64,000 bases of DNA from Alphaproteobacteria bacterium (lineage in GTDB: Bacteria > Pseudomonadota > Alphaproteobacteria > Caulobacterales > Hyphomonadaceae). Position numbers and translations under genes: made by a program. The first letter of the stretch is position 1. Each line of letters opens with the position of its first letter. The stretch lies in the NCBI GenBank assembly GCA_018827375.1, contig JAHJYW010000002.1, positions 1-64,000 of the forward strand, in the 5' to 3' direction. Below the pieces are notes generated by a model that saw only the letters and a program-made list of their open reading frames with translations, made no database searches and was not told the DNA's origin. Positions 35,451 to 44,332 of the stretch are shown here, one piece after another.

Positions 35451-35660
35451 CTACACGATGCCTTCGCGCTGTGCGCGCTTGCGAGCCAGTTTGCGGGCGC
35501 GACGAACGGCCTCTGCGCGCTGACGGGCTTTTTTCTCGGATGGCTTTTCGAAAGCCTGACGGGCTTTCATTTCGCGGAAGAGGCCTTCACGCTGCATCTT
35601 TTTCTTCAATGCGCGCAGGGCTTGCTCGACATTGTTATCACGGACGACGATCTGTACGAT
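35451..35660 (-). CDS. rpsU: 30S ribosomal protein S21, apparent AUC start
   Basis: The 69-residue sequence is unmistakably S21: [40 protein letters not shown] and a basic C-terminal helix of Arg/Lys/Ala. There is no ATG, GTG or TTG in frame before this sequence. The codon at the expected Met position, 35660-35658, is ATC, and GGAG at 35671-35668 is 7 bp upstream, an ideal spacing. The only nearby ATG (GGAGAAG overlaps it) is in another frame. S21 acts in 30S initiation. It is divergent from the COQ9 gene, a familiar alphaproteobacterial order. Confidence 0.9.
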   Translation of the reverse strand: MVQIVVRDNNVEQALRALKKKMQREGLFREMKARQAFEKPSEKKARQRAEAVRRARKLARKRAQREGIV

Positions 35661-35788
35661 GGGTCTTCTCCATTGGGTTGGGGGCGTCGCCCCGACTAAT
35701 TCTTTACGGCTTTGTCGGCCATGAAGGGGCGCCTATATCACGCAAGAAGCAATTTGGCCAAGCCCCTTAAATGATGCAAAGATGTATT

Positions 35789-36439
35789 ATGACACAAACG
35801 CCGTCAGATGCCTACCGTTCCCGCTGGCTTGAAGCCCTGCTCCCCCATGTCGCCTTTGATGGCTGGACCGACGCAGCCGCCGCCACGGCTGCCAAAGAGG
35901 CCGGGCTTACACAAGGTGAACAGGCGCTCGCAGCCCCCAATGGCGTTGTCGACCTGATCGAGGCCTTTTTTGCTGCCGCTGAGGCAGAAGCCACGGCAAA
36001 TCTCGCCTCTGAAGACCTCTCGGGCCTGCGTGTGCCGGATAAGGTAAAAAAGGGCGTCCTTGCCTGGCTCACTGCGCTGGAACCGAACCGCGAGGCTGTG
36101 CGCCGTGCTGCCGCGCGTGGTTTCTTGCCTTGGGGCGCCGGCGCCGCTGCCCAGCGCACATGGTCTGTCGCCGACATGGTCTGGACCGCGGCCGGCGACA
36201 CTGCCACCGATTATAATCGCTATTCCAAGCGCGGCCTGCTCGCCGCCGTGATTCCCGGCATCGTCATGCACTGGCTCGACAATCCGGCCCCCGCAGATCT
36301 CGACACTTACATTTCTCGCCGCCTCCAGCAGGTCTCCGGTCTTGGCCGCACGGCCGGCAAGGTCGTTGGCCCCGTTCTGGACAGGCTGAATGCGCTGAAA
36401 AACGCCGGAAGATCATCCGGGCGCGGACAGGAGAGCTGA
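35789..36439 (+). CDS. COQ9-family ubiquinone biosynthesis protein
   Basis: The product is about 216 residues long. It has the COQ9 layout: a TetR-like helical head (SRWLEALLPHVAFDGWTDAA) and a lipid-binding part with DYNRYSKRGLLAAVIPG and the C-terminal DLDTYISRRLQQV, which is close to the family consensus. COQ9 binds lipid and helps COQ7-type hydroxylation in ubiquinone synthesis. ATG 35789 is chosen as the first start before the conserved head; 35771 is also possible. The neighbour rpsU is typical. Confidence 0.88.
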   Translation: MTQTPSDAYRSRWLEALLPHVAFDGWTDAAAATAAKEAGLTQGEQALAAPNGVVDLIEAFFAAAEAEATANLASEDLSGLRVPDKVKKGVLAWLTALEPNREAVRRAAARGFLPWGAGAAAQRTWSVADMVWTAAGDTATDYNRYSKRGLLAAVIPGIVMHWLDNPAPADLDTYISRRLQQVSGLGRTAGKVVGPVLDRLNALKNAGRSSGRGQES

Positions 36440-36669
36440 TTTGAAGGGGAAGGGTGTCGAGCGAAAGTTGATCAAGCGCCCCAGGGGGCTGGGGGGGCTG
36501 ATGGGTCCGGGGTGCTTGGTATACACCTCCGCCCGACACCTAGAAGATGGCGAGAGCCGGTGGCGCACGCAAGGCCAAAAAACGGCATTTACGCCCCAAT
36601 TCAATTACAATGTCGTTAGGCGACTGCAGATCTGCGCTTTCGCCCGCCGCACGAACCTCGGAGGATGAC

Positions 36670-37005
36670 TTGAACGATCTCGTTTCCCGTAAAATGGCGC
36701 CAGAGCCGCGAGTCGCTTTCCAGAAAGCCGAGATGCAACCGATCCTTGATGTCTACGGCCGCCTCGTCATTGCCGGCGAGGCGCGCGACTATGCTATCGG
36801 CATGGAAAAGGACATTGCGATCTTCGCCATCTTCCGTCGCCACGCCGAAAACCCGACCTGGCGCATCGAGAAAGAGCCCGCGCTCGCCAATCGTCAGGGC
36901 CAATACGCCGTATACGGTTCTGCCGGGCAGATCCTGCGCCGGGGGCGTGAGCTCAAACAGGTCCTGCGCGTTTTCGATACGCGCCGCTTCACTGTGGTGA
37001 AGTAA
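36670..37005 (+). CDS. DUF2794-family protein
   Basis: A protein of about 111 residues of the DUF2794 family, which is restricted largely to alphaproteobacteria. Recognisable parts are PILDVYGRLVIAGEARDYAI, AIFAIFRRHAENPTWRIEKE, ANRQGQYAVY and LKQVLRVFDTRRFTVV. I chose TTG 36670, because GGAGG (36660-36664) lies just 5 bp before it; an ATG at 36547 lacks a site and would add an unconserved basic tail. The function is unknown. Confidence 0.8.
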   Translation: MNDLVSRKMAPEPRVAFQKAEMQPILDVYGRLVIAGEARDYAIGMEKDIAIFAIFRRHAENPTWRIEKEPALANRQGQYAVYGSAGQILRRGRELKQVLRVFDTRRFTVVK

Positions 37006-37074
37006 ACAGATCCATCGAATTTCACATAATCCGTTAACTTGCTGTTAACTAAAAAATTCTTGCACGTTCTTTTG

Positions 37075-37114
37075 GAACATATTAGGAACAGGAACACGAG
37101 AACGGAGCAGGAAC
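37075..37114 (+). promoter_or_regulatory. Two tandem LexA-like boxes (GAAC-N7-GAAC)
   Basis: GAAC-ATATTAG-GAAC lies at 37075-37089 and GAAC-GGAGCAG-GAAC at 37100-37114, 25 bp apart centre to centre. This is the spacing of the alphaproteobacterial LexA operator. The first overlaps the likely promoter and the second covers the ribosome site, ending at the ATG 37115. An extra GAAC at 37092 and a GTTC at 37066 add to the cluster. LexA itself is not in the window. Confidence 0.6.
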
Positions 37115-37450
37115 ATGGGTATCGCAGTCAGCTTTCGGGGACGGTCTGGTAAGGCCTGGGAATTTCAGCGCGTGGCAGCAGATGCCCCTTGGGCCCGCAG
37201 CCCGGGCGTGGTCATCTTCGCGGCGCCTGACGCTTATGGATGGCGCCTTATCCGTGTGGTCGAGCTTTCGGGTCGCCCGCACGACCTGCAGCCCATCTGG
37301 GCCCTGGCAGAGGCCGAGCGCTACGGCGCGAACGCCGTCTTCCTCGCCCTCGAGTTCGACGCCGCCACGCGCAGCCTGATGGCCAACGATATCGAGGAAG
37401 GCTTCTCGACCGTCTGCTTTACCGATCATTCCCGCAAAATCGCGGCCTGA
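37115..37450 (+). CDS. Small hypothetical protein, candidate SOS gene
   Basis: A 111-residue soluble protein with no signal peptide and no recognised domain. It contains a conserved-looking core (PGVVIFAAPDAYGWRLIRVV and YGANAVFLALEFDAA) and a basic end, KIAA. A GGAGCAGG ribosome site precedes ATG 37115. Two LexA-type boxes lie in its leader, so DNA damage may induce it. It is monocistronic, 4 bp from the convergent VWA gene. The role is unknown. Confidence 0.7.
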   Translation: MGIAVSFRGRSGKAWEFQRVAADAPWARSPGVVIFAAPDAYGWRLIRVVELSGRPHDLQPIWALAEAERYGANAVFLALEFDAATRSLMANDIEEGFSTVCFTDHSRKIAA

Positions 37451-37453
37451 TCC

Positions 37454-39130
37454 CTATTCGCCCTTGCCCGGGCTGGTCAGTGCGGCCTGGGCTTCGGCGG
37501 TCTCGGCAAGCCGGGTCAGCTCAATGAACTCGGCGCGATAGCCAAATTCATCTTCGCCCTTGGCGTCCAGCCCCAGGTTTCGAATCGCCTCCCACCCGAA
37601 CCCTGCGCCAAGGGCGTCACCGCCTTTCAGCATTTCGCCAAACCCGGCCACAGCCGTGGCGAATTGGGCCCATTCGGGCGCAGTCTCTAGGTTTTTGGAG
37701 CGGTCCTTGTCGGTCACGGCATGGGTGATGAGGGTCGAGTCTGACTCGCCCGGCGCCTTGTAGCGCAGCTTTACGAAGGCATATTCGCCCTTGGTGCTGC
37801 CGGCCTTGGACGCCTCGCCATATCGCAGCGGATCAATCGCCGCGCCATCTGAACCAGCCGGTGTCACTTCATAGATCGCCGTCACGCTGGTGCCTGCGCC
37901 AATGTCGCCGGCATCCACCTTGTCATTGTTGAAATCTTCGCGGTTCAGCATCCGCGTCTCGTAGCCGATGAGGCGGTATTCAGCGATCCGCGCCGGATTG
38001 AACTCGACCTGGATCTTCACATCATCTGCAATCGGGAAAATATTACCCGCCATGTCATCGGCCAGCACCTTGCGGGCCTCCGACAGCGTGTCGACATAGG
38101 CCGCGATGCCGTTACCCTTCTGGGCGATCTTCTGCATCATCGCGTCATTATAGTTGCCGCGCCCGAAGCCGATCACAGACAGGTAAATCCCCGTCTCACG
38201 CTTGCGGGAGACAAAGTCCTCCAGCTGTTCGGGGTCTGAAATTCCCACATTGAAGTCGCCATCAGTCAGCAACATGACGCGGTTCACCGCATCTTTCTTC
38301 AGGCCCTGCTCGGCGAGGGAATAGGCAAGGCGCAAGCCTTCGCCGCCCGCTGTCGAGCCACCCGCCTGAAGGTCCTCGAGCGCCGCCACGATCTTGCGCT
38401 TGTCGCTCACAGGTGTCGGCGGCAGGATTTCTCCCGCTGCGCCCGCATAGACCACGATGGCAATCGTATCCGTCGGCGCCATCTCCTCCAGCATCAGCTT
38501 GATTGCCTGCTTGGCCAGCGGCAGCTTGTCGTCAGAGAACATCGACCCCGACACGTCCATCAACAGGGTCAGGTTGATCGGCGGGCGCGCATCGCGGTCA
38601 ATGTCGCGGCCCTGAATGCCGATCTGCATCAGTTCGCGCCCCGCATTGAAGGGCGAAGGCATCAGGTTCACGCTGGTGGAGAATGGGTCGGCGCCTTTTT
38701 CAGGCTGCGGATAGGTATAGTCGAAGTAATTGATCATTTCCTCGATGCGCACCGCATCCTTGGGCGGCAGCGTGCCGCCCTTCAGGAAGCGCCGTACATT
38801 GGCATAGGACGCCGTGTCGACATCGATCGAGAAGGTCGAAACTGGTTCTTCGCTTGTCAGCTTTATCGGGTTGGCCTCGACATCCTCGTACTGGTCGCGG
38901 AATTCCGGTTCCGGCTGAGCCATCTGCATGGGCATCGGCGGCGGCATGGAGCGCGACATCACGGCGCCCATTTCCGCTGAAGCGACGGGCGGAGGTGGCG
39001 GTGCAGGTGGGGGAGGGGGGGGCGGCGCTTCCGCAGTCACCTCACTGGCCGGCTCGCCGGTCTTCGATGTACATCCCGTCAGCAGCGCCGCTGCTGCCAC
39101 ACTTGCCAAAACCAATCCGCGTAGTCGCAT
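37454..39130 (-). CDS. VWA-domain lipoprotein (YfbK-like)
   Basis: A 558-residue exported lipoprotein: signal peptide with lipobox LLTGC (residues 16-20), a Pro-rich stretch (about residues 36-48), a VWF-N-like region with FSIDVDTASYANVRRFLKGG, and a VWA domain with MIDAS motif LLMDVSGSM (about 189-197). The C-terminal YfbK-type domain ends in FIELTRLAETAEAQAAL. A metal-bound DxSxS site suggests ligand binding at the cell surface. YfbK-type proteins are mostly uncharacterised. Confidence 0.88.
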   Translation of the reverse strand: MRLRGLVLASVAAAALLTGCTSKTGEPASEVTAEAPPPPPPPAPPPPPVASAEMGAVMSRSMPPPMPMQMAQPEPEFRDQYEDVEANPIKLTSEEPVSTFSIDVDTASYANVRRFLKGGTLPPKDAVRIEEMINYFDYTYPQPEKGADPFSTSVNLMPSPFNAGRELMQIGIQGRDIDRDARPPINLTLLMDVSGSMFSDDKLPLAKQAIKLMLEEMAPTDTIAIVVYAGAAGEILPPTPVSDKRKIVAALEDLQAGGSTAGGEGLRLAYSLAEQGLKKDAVNRVMLLTDGDFNVGISDPEQLEDFVSRKRETGIYLSVIGFGRGNYNDAMMQKIAQKGNGIAAYVDTLSEARKVLADDMAGNIFPIADDVKIQVEFNPARIAEYRLIGYETRMLNREDFNNDKVDAGDIGAGTSVTAIYEVTPAGSDGAAIDPLRYGEASKAGSTKGEYAFVKLRYKAPGESDSTLITHAVTDKDRSKNLETAPEWAQFATAVAGFGEMLKGGDALGAGFGWEAIRNLGLDAKGEDEFGYRAEFIELTRLAETAEAQAALTSPGKGE

Positions 39131-39226
39131 ATCCGTGTCCCTCCGTTTCGCGTCCGTGGACAGAGTGGCCGAGTCTGCATGGCGGGAATAGGGCAGACTC
39201 TGGATTGTTTGGCGATTTTTGTGGCG

Positions 39227-41107
39227 TCAGTTGGATCGGTCGACCTGTGCGCCGTACCATTGCTCCACATCCTTCTCGAGAATGTCGAGCGGCCGCGGTC
39301 CGCCAGTGAGGATCACTTCATGGAAGGCTGCGCGGTCAAATTTCGGCCCCAGGACGCGCTCGGCCCGTTCGCGCAGGTCGAGGATGCGCTGGCGTCCCAC
39401 CCAATAGGCCGCCGCCTGTCCCGGCCACACCGTGTAGCGATCCACTTCTGCCGCCATTGACGGTGCAGGCTGGCCGGTTACGCTCGTGAGATAGTCGATG
39501 GCCTGCTGGCGCGTCCAGCGCATGCGGTGAATGCCCGTATCGGCCACCAGTCTTGCCGCCCGGAACAGCATGCTTTGCAGATAGCCGATCCGTCCCAGCG
39601 GATCATCCTCATAAAGTCCCATGTCGTCGGCCAGCGTTTCGGCATAGACGCCCCAGCCTTCGCCATAGGCGACGTTCCAGATCATCTGACGGGCCAGTGG
39701 CAGGTTTGCGCGCTCCGCTGCCACCGCGCTCTCCAGGTGATGGCCCGGAAGCGTCTCGTGATAAACCAGCGTGGCCAGCGTAAAGTCCGGCCACTCGCTC
39801 ATGTCGCTGAGGTTGATTTCGAACACGCCGGGCGCTGAGCCATTCGCCGGAGCTGCGCTATAGAAGGCAGAGGGTGACGATCCCTGCAGGAAGTCCGGTA
39901 CGGCGCGAATCGCCACACGCGTCTTCGGCAATTTCGGAATCTCGGTTCCCAAGGCCGATTCCGCCTTCTGTTCCAGCTGTCGCATCCGTTCCAGCAGCGC
40001 GATCCGGCCTTCTTCCGTGTCGGGATAGGCCTGCTCGGGCAGGGCGGCCAGTGCCACCAGCCGTTCGGCCACAGTGCCCTCGACAAAGCCCGCCTCATTC
40101 AGCGCCGCATCGATCTGGTCGGTCAGCGCGATCACTTCGCGCTTGCCCAGGGCATGCAGCTCTTCGGCGCTGACGCCATCATAGGTATAGGCCGCCAGCG
40201 AGGCGTCATAATAGGCGTCGCCATTGGGCAATTGCCAGACGCCTGGTTGGGATGGCGCCTTCGTGGCCAGCGAGATCAGGTCGTCGGCAAAACGGGCATA
40301 GGCGGGCAGGATCTCATCCTCCACCAGCGTACGCGCCCGCAGCGCGAGTCTGTCGCGCTCTTCCGCCGACAGGTCTTCCGGGCCGGACAGCAGGCTGTCC
40401 AGCGTCGCCACAAGAATATGTGTTTCGGCCGGACCCTGTCCCATCTCGGTCGCCAGCACAGCCATCCGCCGCAGGATGAAGTCCGGCGGGATCACGCCTG
40501 CGGATGCGTCCGCATAAAGGCGGCGGCGTTCGTCATCAATCGCATCGGGCAGGGCGGCCAGCCGGGCAATATAATCGCGGGCATCCTGCGCGGTCAGCAC
40601 GGGGTGCGACCGCGTCATAAGGTCCGGCACGTCGACATAGGCGCCGCGCATCTGGTCGGAGACATACGGATAGGCGATGCCAAGCCCTGTCTGTCCATGT
40701 CCGGCCACGAACAGGCTCTCGGCGGTCTCATAGGCCTTGATCAGCGTTTCCAGGTTATGGGCCTGCGCGCTGCCGGGTGCCGGTTTCGGTGTCTCGGCCA
40801 GCGCTTGCAGCATTTCCAGCCGCGACACGCGGGTGCGCTCATAAGCGGCCTGCGAACGGTCCGTCAGATAGCGGTTGAAGTCATAGCCGGCCGTCTTTTC
40901 GGTCAGGCCCAGCCGCGTCGCCAGTTCGGGGTCACGTGCCAGTTCGGTCTGCGCCAGCGTCGTCATCAGCTGGTCCACCTGACGCGCGACCCGCCGCGGT
41001 GTGCCAGCATCATCCACAGGGGCTGAACAGCTTGCCACAGGCAGGGCCATGGCAAGCGCAATCGCCGCTGAAGCTACGCGCTTTTGGAAGCTGGTTAGCC
41101 TCTGCAT
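39227..41107 (-). CDS. DUF885-family lipoprotein, putative metallohydrolase
   Basis: About 626 residues of the DUF885 family. The lipobox is VASC in ALPVASCS (about residues 24-30). A HExxH-like site, VYHETLPGHHLE, is followed by AYGEGWGVYAE, which supplies further zinc ligands, as in known DUF885 proteins. The start is 41107, the second of two in-frame Met codons, which has better ribosome-site spacing. It is likely a periplasmic or outer-membrane peptidase. It is divergent from the SapC-family gene. Confidence 0.88.
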   Translation of the reverse strand: MQRLTSFQKRVASAAIALAMALPVASCSAPVDDAGTPRRVARQVDQLMTTLAQTELARDPELATRLGLTEKTAGYDFNRYLTDRSQAAYERTRVSRLEMLQALAETPKPAPGSAQAHNLETLIKAYETAESLFVAGHGQTGLGIAYPYVSDQMRGAYVDVPDLMTRSHPVLTAQDARDYIARLAALPDAIDDERRRLYADASAGVIPPDFILRRMAVLATEMGQGPAETHILVATLDSLLSGPEDLSAEERDRLALRARTLVEDEILPAYARFADDLISLATKAPSQPGVWQLPNGDAYYDASLAAYTYDGVSAEELHALGKREVIALTDQIDAALNEAGFVEGTVAERLVALAALPEQAYPDTEEGRIALLERMRQLEQKAESALGTEIPKLPKTRVAIRAVPDFLQGSSPSAFYSAAPANGSAPGVFEINLSDMSEWPDFTLATLVYHETLPGHHLESAVAAERANLPLARQMIWNVAYGEGWGVYAETLADDMGLYEDDPLGRIGYLQSMLFRAARLVADTGIHRMRWTRQQAIDYLTSVTGQPAPSMAAEVDRYTVWPGQAAAYWVGRQRILDLRERAERVLGPKFDRAAFHEVILTGGPRPLDILEKDVEQWYGAQVDRSN

Positions 41108-41217
41108 GAACATCTCGTCTTTTTCGCCTTGTATGGACTGTACTTCAAGCCGGTTCGGGTGTTGTGGCCAGTCCCTATTTCCGCTAACGCTCGGCCTATC
41201 AAATCAGGAGCACACAC

Positions 41218-42021
41218 GTGAACACCCCCCCTGCAACACCGCAATCCGGCGGTACACCGCCTCTCACTGGTCAGGTTCTCTTCTACAAGCAGCCTCAACC
41301 GCTGTCTCCGGAAGATCATGGTGGCCTTGGCGTCAAGCAGGTCGCAGAGCCTTTCGGTTTCATGCGTCAGGCGCACGCCGTGCCCGTTACTGTTACCGAG
41401 TTTGGCCTCGCGGCAGCTTCCTATCCCATCATCTTTGTTGGCGCTGACCGTACACCGGTCGCTGTCATGGGTGTGCGTCAGGGCCAGAACCTGTTCGTCG
41501 ATGCTGCCGGCCGCGTGCCGGATGAGCATTATGTGCCGGCTTTCGTGCGCCGTTATCCGTTCGTGTTTGCCTCGGATGATGCGTCTGACCGTCTGGTCCT
41601 CTGCGTCGACCGTGCTGCACCGATGGTGTCCAACCAGCCGGAAGTGCCTTTCTTCGAGAATGGCCAGCCGACCAAGTTCACCAATGATGCCATTGAATTC
41701 TGCAAGGAATTCGAGCGTCAGCGCCGTGCGACAGCCGAATTCACCAAGATGGTGATGGACCTGGGCCTGATGGAAGAGAAATCCGTCGCGTTCCAGCCGC
41801 GCGACGCGCAGGGCAATGAAGCCGGTCCGCAGCAGAAAGTGGCTGATTATTTCGCCATTTCCGAAGAGCGCCTCAACGCCCTTCCAGACGACAAATACCT
41901 GGAGCTGCGCAACAATGGCGCCCTTGGTGCCTGCTATGCGCACCTCGTGTCGCTGCTGAACTGGCCGAAGATCATCCAGCGCGCGATCCGCACCGCGCCT
42001 CAGGACCAACCTGCTGCCTGA
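41218..42021 (+). CDS. SapC-family protein
   Basis: A 267-residue SapC protein; the family was named from a Campylobacter S-layer locus and may act in peptide handling or surface layers. ASYPIIFVGADRTPVAVMGV, HYVPAFVRRYPFVF, LCVDRAAPMVS and AIEFCKEFE.QR are family features. It starts at GTG 41218, with CAGGAG at 41205-41210. No S-layer protein gene is nearby. It is followed by a good terminator and stands alone. Confidence 0.85.
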   Translation: MNTPPATPQSGGTPPLTGQVLFYKQPQPLSPEDHGGLGVKQVAEPFGFMRQAHAVPVTVTEFGLAAASYPIIFVGADRTPVAVMGVRQGQNLFVDAAGRVPDEHYVPAFVRRYPFVFASDDASDRLVLCVDRAAPMVSNQPEVPFFENGQPTKFTNDAIEFCKEFERQRRATAEFTKMVMDLGLMEEKSVAFQPRDAQGNEAGPQQKVADYFAISEERLNALPDDKYLELRNNGALGACYAHLVSLLNWPKIIQRAIRTAPQDQPAA

Positions 42022-42045
42022 TCGCCACGGATACCTGAATTCAGA

Positions 42046-42074
42046 GGGCGGCGCCGCAAGGTGCCGCCCTTTCT
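42046..42074 (+). terminator. Rho-independent terminator after the SapC gene
   Basis: GGGCGGC (42046-42052) pairs with GCCGCCC (42063-42069); TTTCT follows. It lies 25 bp after the stop. Confidence 0.8.
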
Positions 42075-42179
42075 GCATCTGCGGCACATCCGCTCGCTAC
42101 CCGTTCACAAAAAGGCGAGGGCCTTCTTTCCTTGGCCAATCGCATGCATATGGGCAGCTGGTGAACTGAAAGCCCGATA

Positions 42180-44276
42180 ATGATCCGCATTTTCGCTAGC
42201 ATACTGGCCGTTTTATTGATCGGCGCCCTGGCCCCGGCGACCGCCGCGCCCGTCGATGGCGGCCATGCCCGTGTCGAGCTGATCGCCGAGCGCTCCAGCG
42301 TCCTGCCGGGTGAAACCATCTATGCCGCCCTGAAGATGGACCTTGATCCCAACTGGCACGTCTATTGGCGCAATGCAGGCGATGCCGGACTGCCGCCGGA
42401 ACTTATCTACCGCGAAACGAGCACGGTTCCGGGCGGCGCCATCGGCGATTTTGTCTGGCCTGTCCCGCATCTCCTGCCCGTCGTCGAGGGCGAGATCATG
42501 GATTATGGCTACAGTGAGCAGGTCATACTTCCATTCCCGCTGATGATCCCGGCCAATGCCTCCGGCACGGTCCAGCTCGATGTCGTGGCCGATTATCTCA
42601 TCTGTGAAGATATCTGCGTCCCCGAAACGGCTGATGTATCGCTGACACTAAGGGTCGGACAGCCTGTGCCGGACACCATGAACGGCGAGATGATCGCGCA
42701 ATGGATCGCAAAGGTCCCGCTGGCTTTTGTCGGCGATGTCCGTGTCGATGCATCCGGCACGCCATGGAAGCTTAGCCTGCGCGGCGAGCCAGGCCTCTCG
42801 CGCGACTCCGGGATCCGATTCTTTCCCTTCGCCCACGAAATCAGCCACCCGGCGCCGCAGCCTGTCACATTCGGCTCCGATGGTGCGACGCTCTCGCTGA
42901 CGCAGGCCGGGCAGACACCGCTGGAAGGCAATCTCGATGGCGTTCTCGTCATTGAACAAGCCGATGGGACCCGTTTCGGCTATGAAATCTCGGCTGAGCA
43001 GGGCCCTGTCTTTGAGAATACAGCCGGTCTTGCGGCCATCCGCTCCGGCAAGGGTGGGGCAGGGGGCACAGGCCTGCTCACGCTGGCCTTCTTCGCCCTG
43101 ATTGGCGGCCTCATCCTCAATCTTATGCCATGCGTCCTGCCGGTCCTCTCGATCAAGGCAATGGGCATGGTCTCTGCTGCCGCATCGGGCCACGCCAACG
43201 AGCTGCGCAGCCATGGCATCTGGTACACGGTCGGCGTGCTTGTCTCCTTTGCGGCGCTCGCAGGCGCCATTGTCGGCGTGCGCGCAGCCACAGGCTCGGC
43301 CACGCTCGGCTTCCAGCTCCAGAACGGCCCGACAGTGGCCATTCTCGCGCTCATCATGTTCCTGATCGGCCTCTGGCTGATGGGTCTCTTCGAGCTCGGC
43401 ACGTCAATCCAGAACACCGGCAGCACCCTCGCTAGCCGCAATGGCGCTGCCGGGGCCTTCTTTACGGGCGTGCTCGCGGCTGTCGTCGGCGCGCCTTGCG
43501 TCGGCCCTTTCCTTGGTGCGGCGCTCGGCGCTGTGCTCAGCCAGCCCGCCGCCGCTGTCTTCATCGTCTTCCTTGCCATGGGCTTCGGCCTCGCGCTGCC
43601 ATTCCTCCTGCTCAGCTTTGTGCCCGGCTTGCAGCGCGTCCTGCCCAAGCCCGGCAAGTGGATGGAAACGCTGAAACAATTCTTTGCCTTCCCGATGTTC
43701 CTCACCGCCGCCTGGCTGCTCTCTGTGCTCGGCGCCCTCTCTGGTCACAGCGCGGTCGCCTGGACGGTCGCAGGCGCCACCGCCATCACGTTTGCCATCT
43801 GGCTCGCCCGTCGCGGCGGCGTTCCCGCTCGCGCGGTGGCTGCAGCCGTCCTCGTGGTCGGCTTTGCCTACCCGGCCTTGCGCGCTTCGGCCCCCGCCGC
43901 CGCTGAAGGCACCTCCAGCGCCTATGCCGCCAAATACGAAACCGAAGCCTGGAGCCCGGAACGCGTTGCTGAACTGACCGCACAAGGCCGCCCCGTCTTC
44001 GTCGATTTCACGGCCACATGGTGCGCGACCTGCCAGCTCAACAAGCTCAGCACGCTCAAGTCCGCGGCCGTTCAGGACGCCTTCGCCGATGCCAATGTCG
44101 CCTTCCTCGTGGCAGACTTCACCCGCAAGGATCCCGTCATTGCCGAGGAGCTGAAGCGCCGCGAACGCGCCGGCGTGCCGATGTACCTCTGGTACCCGGC
44201 CGGTGCCTCGGAACCGGAAATCCTGCCCGAAATCCTGTCTAAAGACCTTGTGATTGGACTTCTCGGATCGTCCTGA
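42180..44276 (+). CDS. DsbD-family thiol-disulfide reductase
   Basis: A 698-residue protein, with a signal peptide (residues 1-22), a periplasmic N-terminal domain with a CEDIC pair, an eight-helix membrane core with Cys in LNLMPCVLPVLSIKAMG and VGAPCVGPFLG, and a thioredoxin-like end with WCATC in FTATWCATCQLNKL. This set matches DsbD/ScsB proteins that move electrons from cytoplasmic thioredoxin to periplasmic partners. A redoxin gene follows 56 bp downstream. The partner protein, disulfide isomerase or cytochrome maturation factor, is not known. Confidence 0.9.
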   Translation: MIRIFASILAVLLIGALAPATAAPVDGGHARVELIAERSSVLPGETIYAALKMDLDPNWHVYWRNAGDAGLPPELIYRETSTVPGGAIGDFVWPVPHLLPVVEGEIMDYGYSEQVILPFPLMIPANASGTVQLDVVADYLICEDICVPETADVSLTLRVGQPVPDTMNGEMIAQWIAKVPLAFVGDVRVDASGTPWKLSLRGEPGLSRDSGIRFFPFAHEISHPAPQPVTFGSDGATLSLTQAGQTPLEGNLDGVLVIEQADGTRFGYEISAEQGPVFENTAGLAAIRSGKGGAGGTGLLTLAFFALIGGLILNLMPCVLPVLSIKAMGMVSAAASGHANELRSHGIWYTVGVLVSFAALAGAIVGVRAATGSATLGFQLQNGPTVAILALIMFLIGLWLMGLFELGTSIQNTGSTLASRNGAAGAFFTGVLAAVVGAPCVGPFLGAALGAVLSQPAAAVFIVFLAMGFGLALPFLLLSFVPGLQRVLPKPGKWMETLKQFFAFPMFLTAAWLLSVLGALSGHSAVAWTVAGATAITFAIWLARRGGVPARAVAAAVLVVGFAYPALRASAPAAAEGTSSAYAAKYETEAWSPERVAELTAQGRPVFVDFTATWCATCQLNKLSTLKSAAVQDAFADANVAFLVADFTRKDPVIAEELKRRERAGVPMYLWYPAGASEPEILPEILSKDLVIGLLGSS

Positions 44277-44332
44277 CTTGAATACGGGGCAGGAGGGGTC
44301 AATTTTTACACCAGAGACCAAGGAGACTGCCC

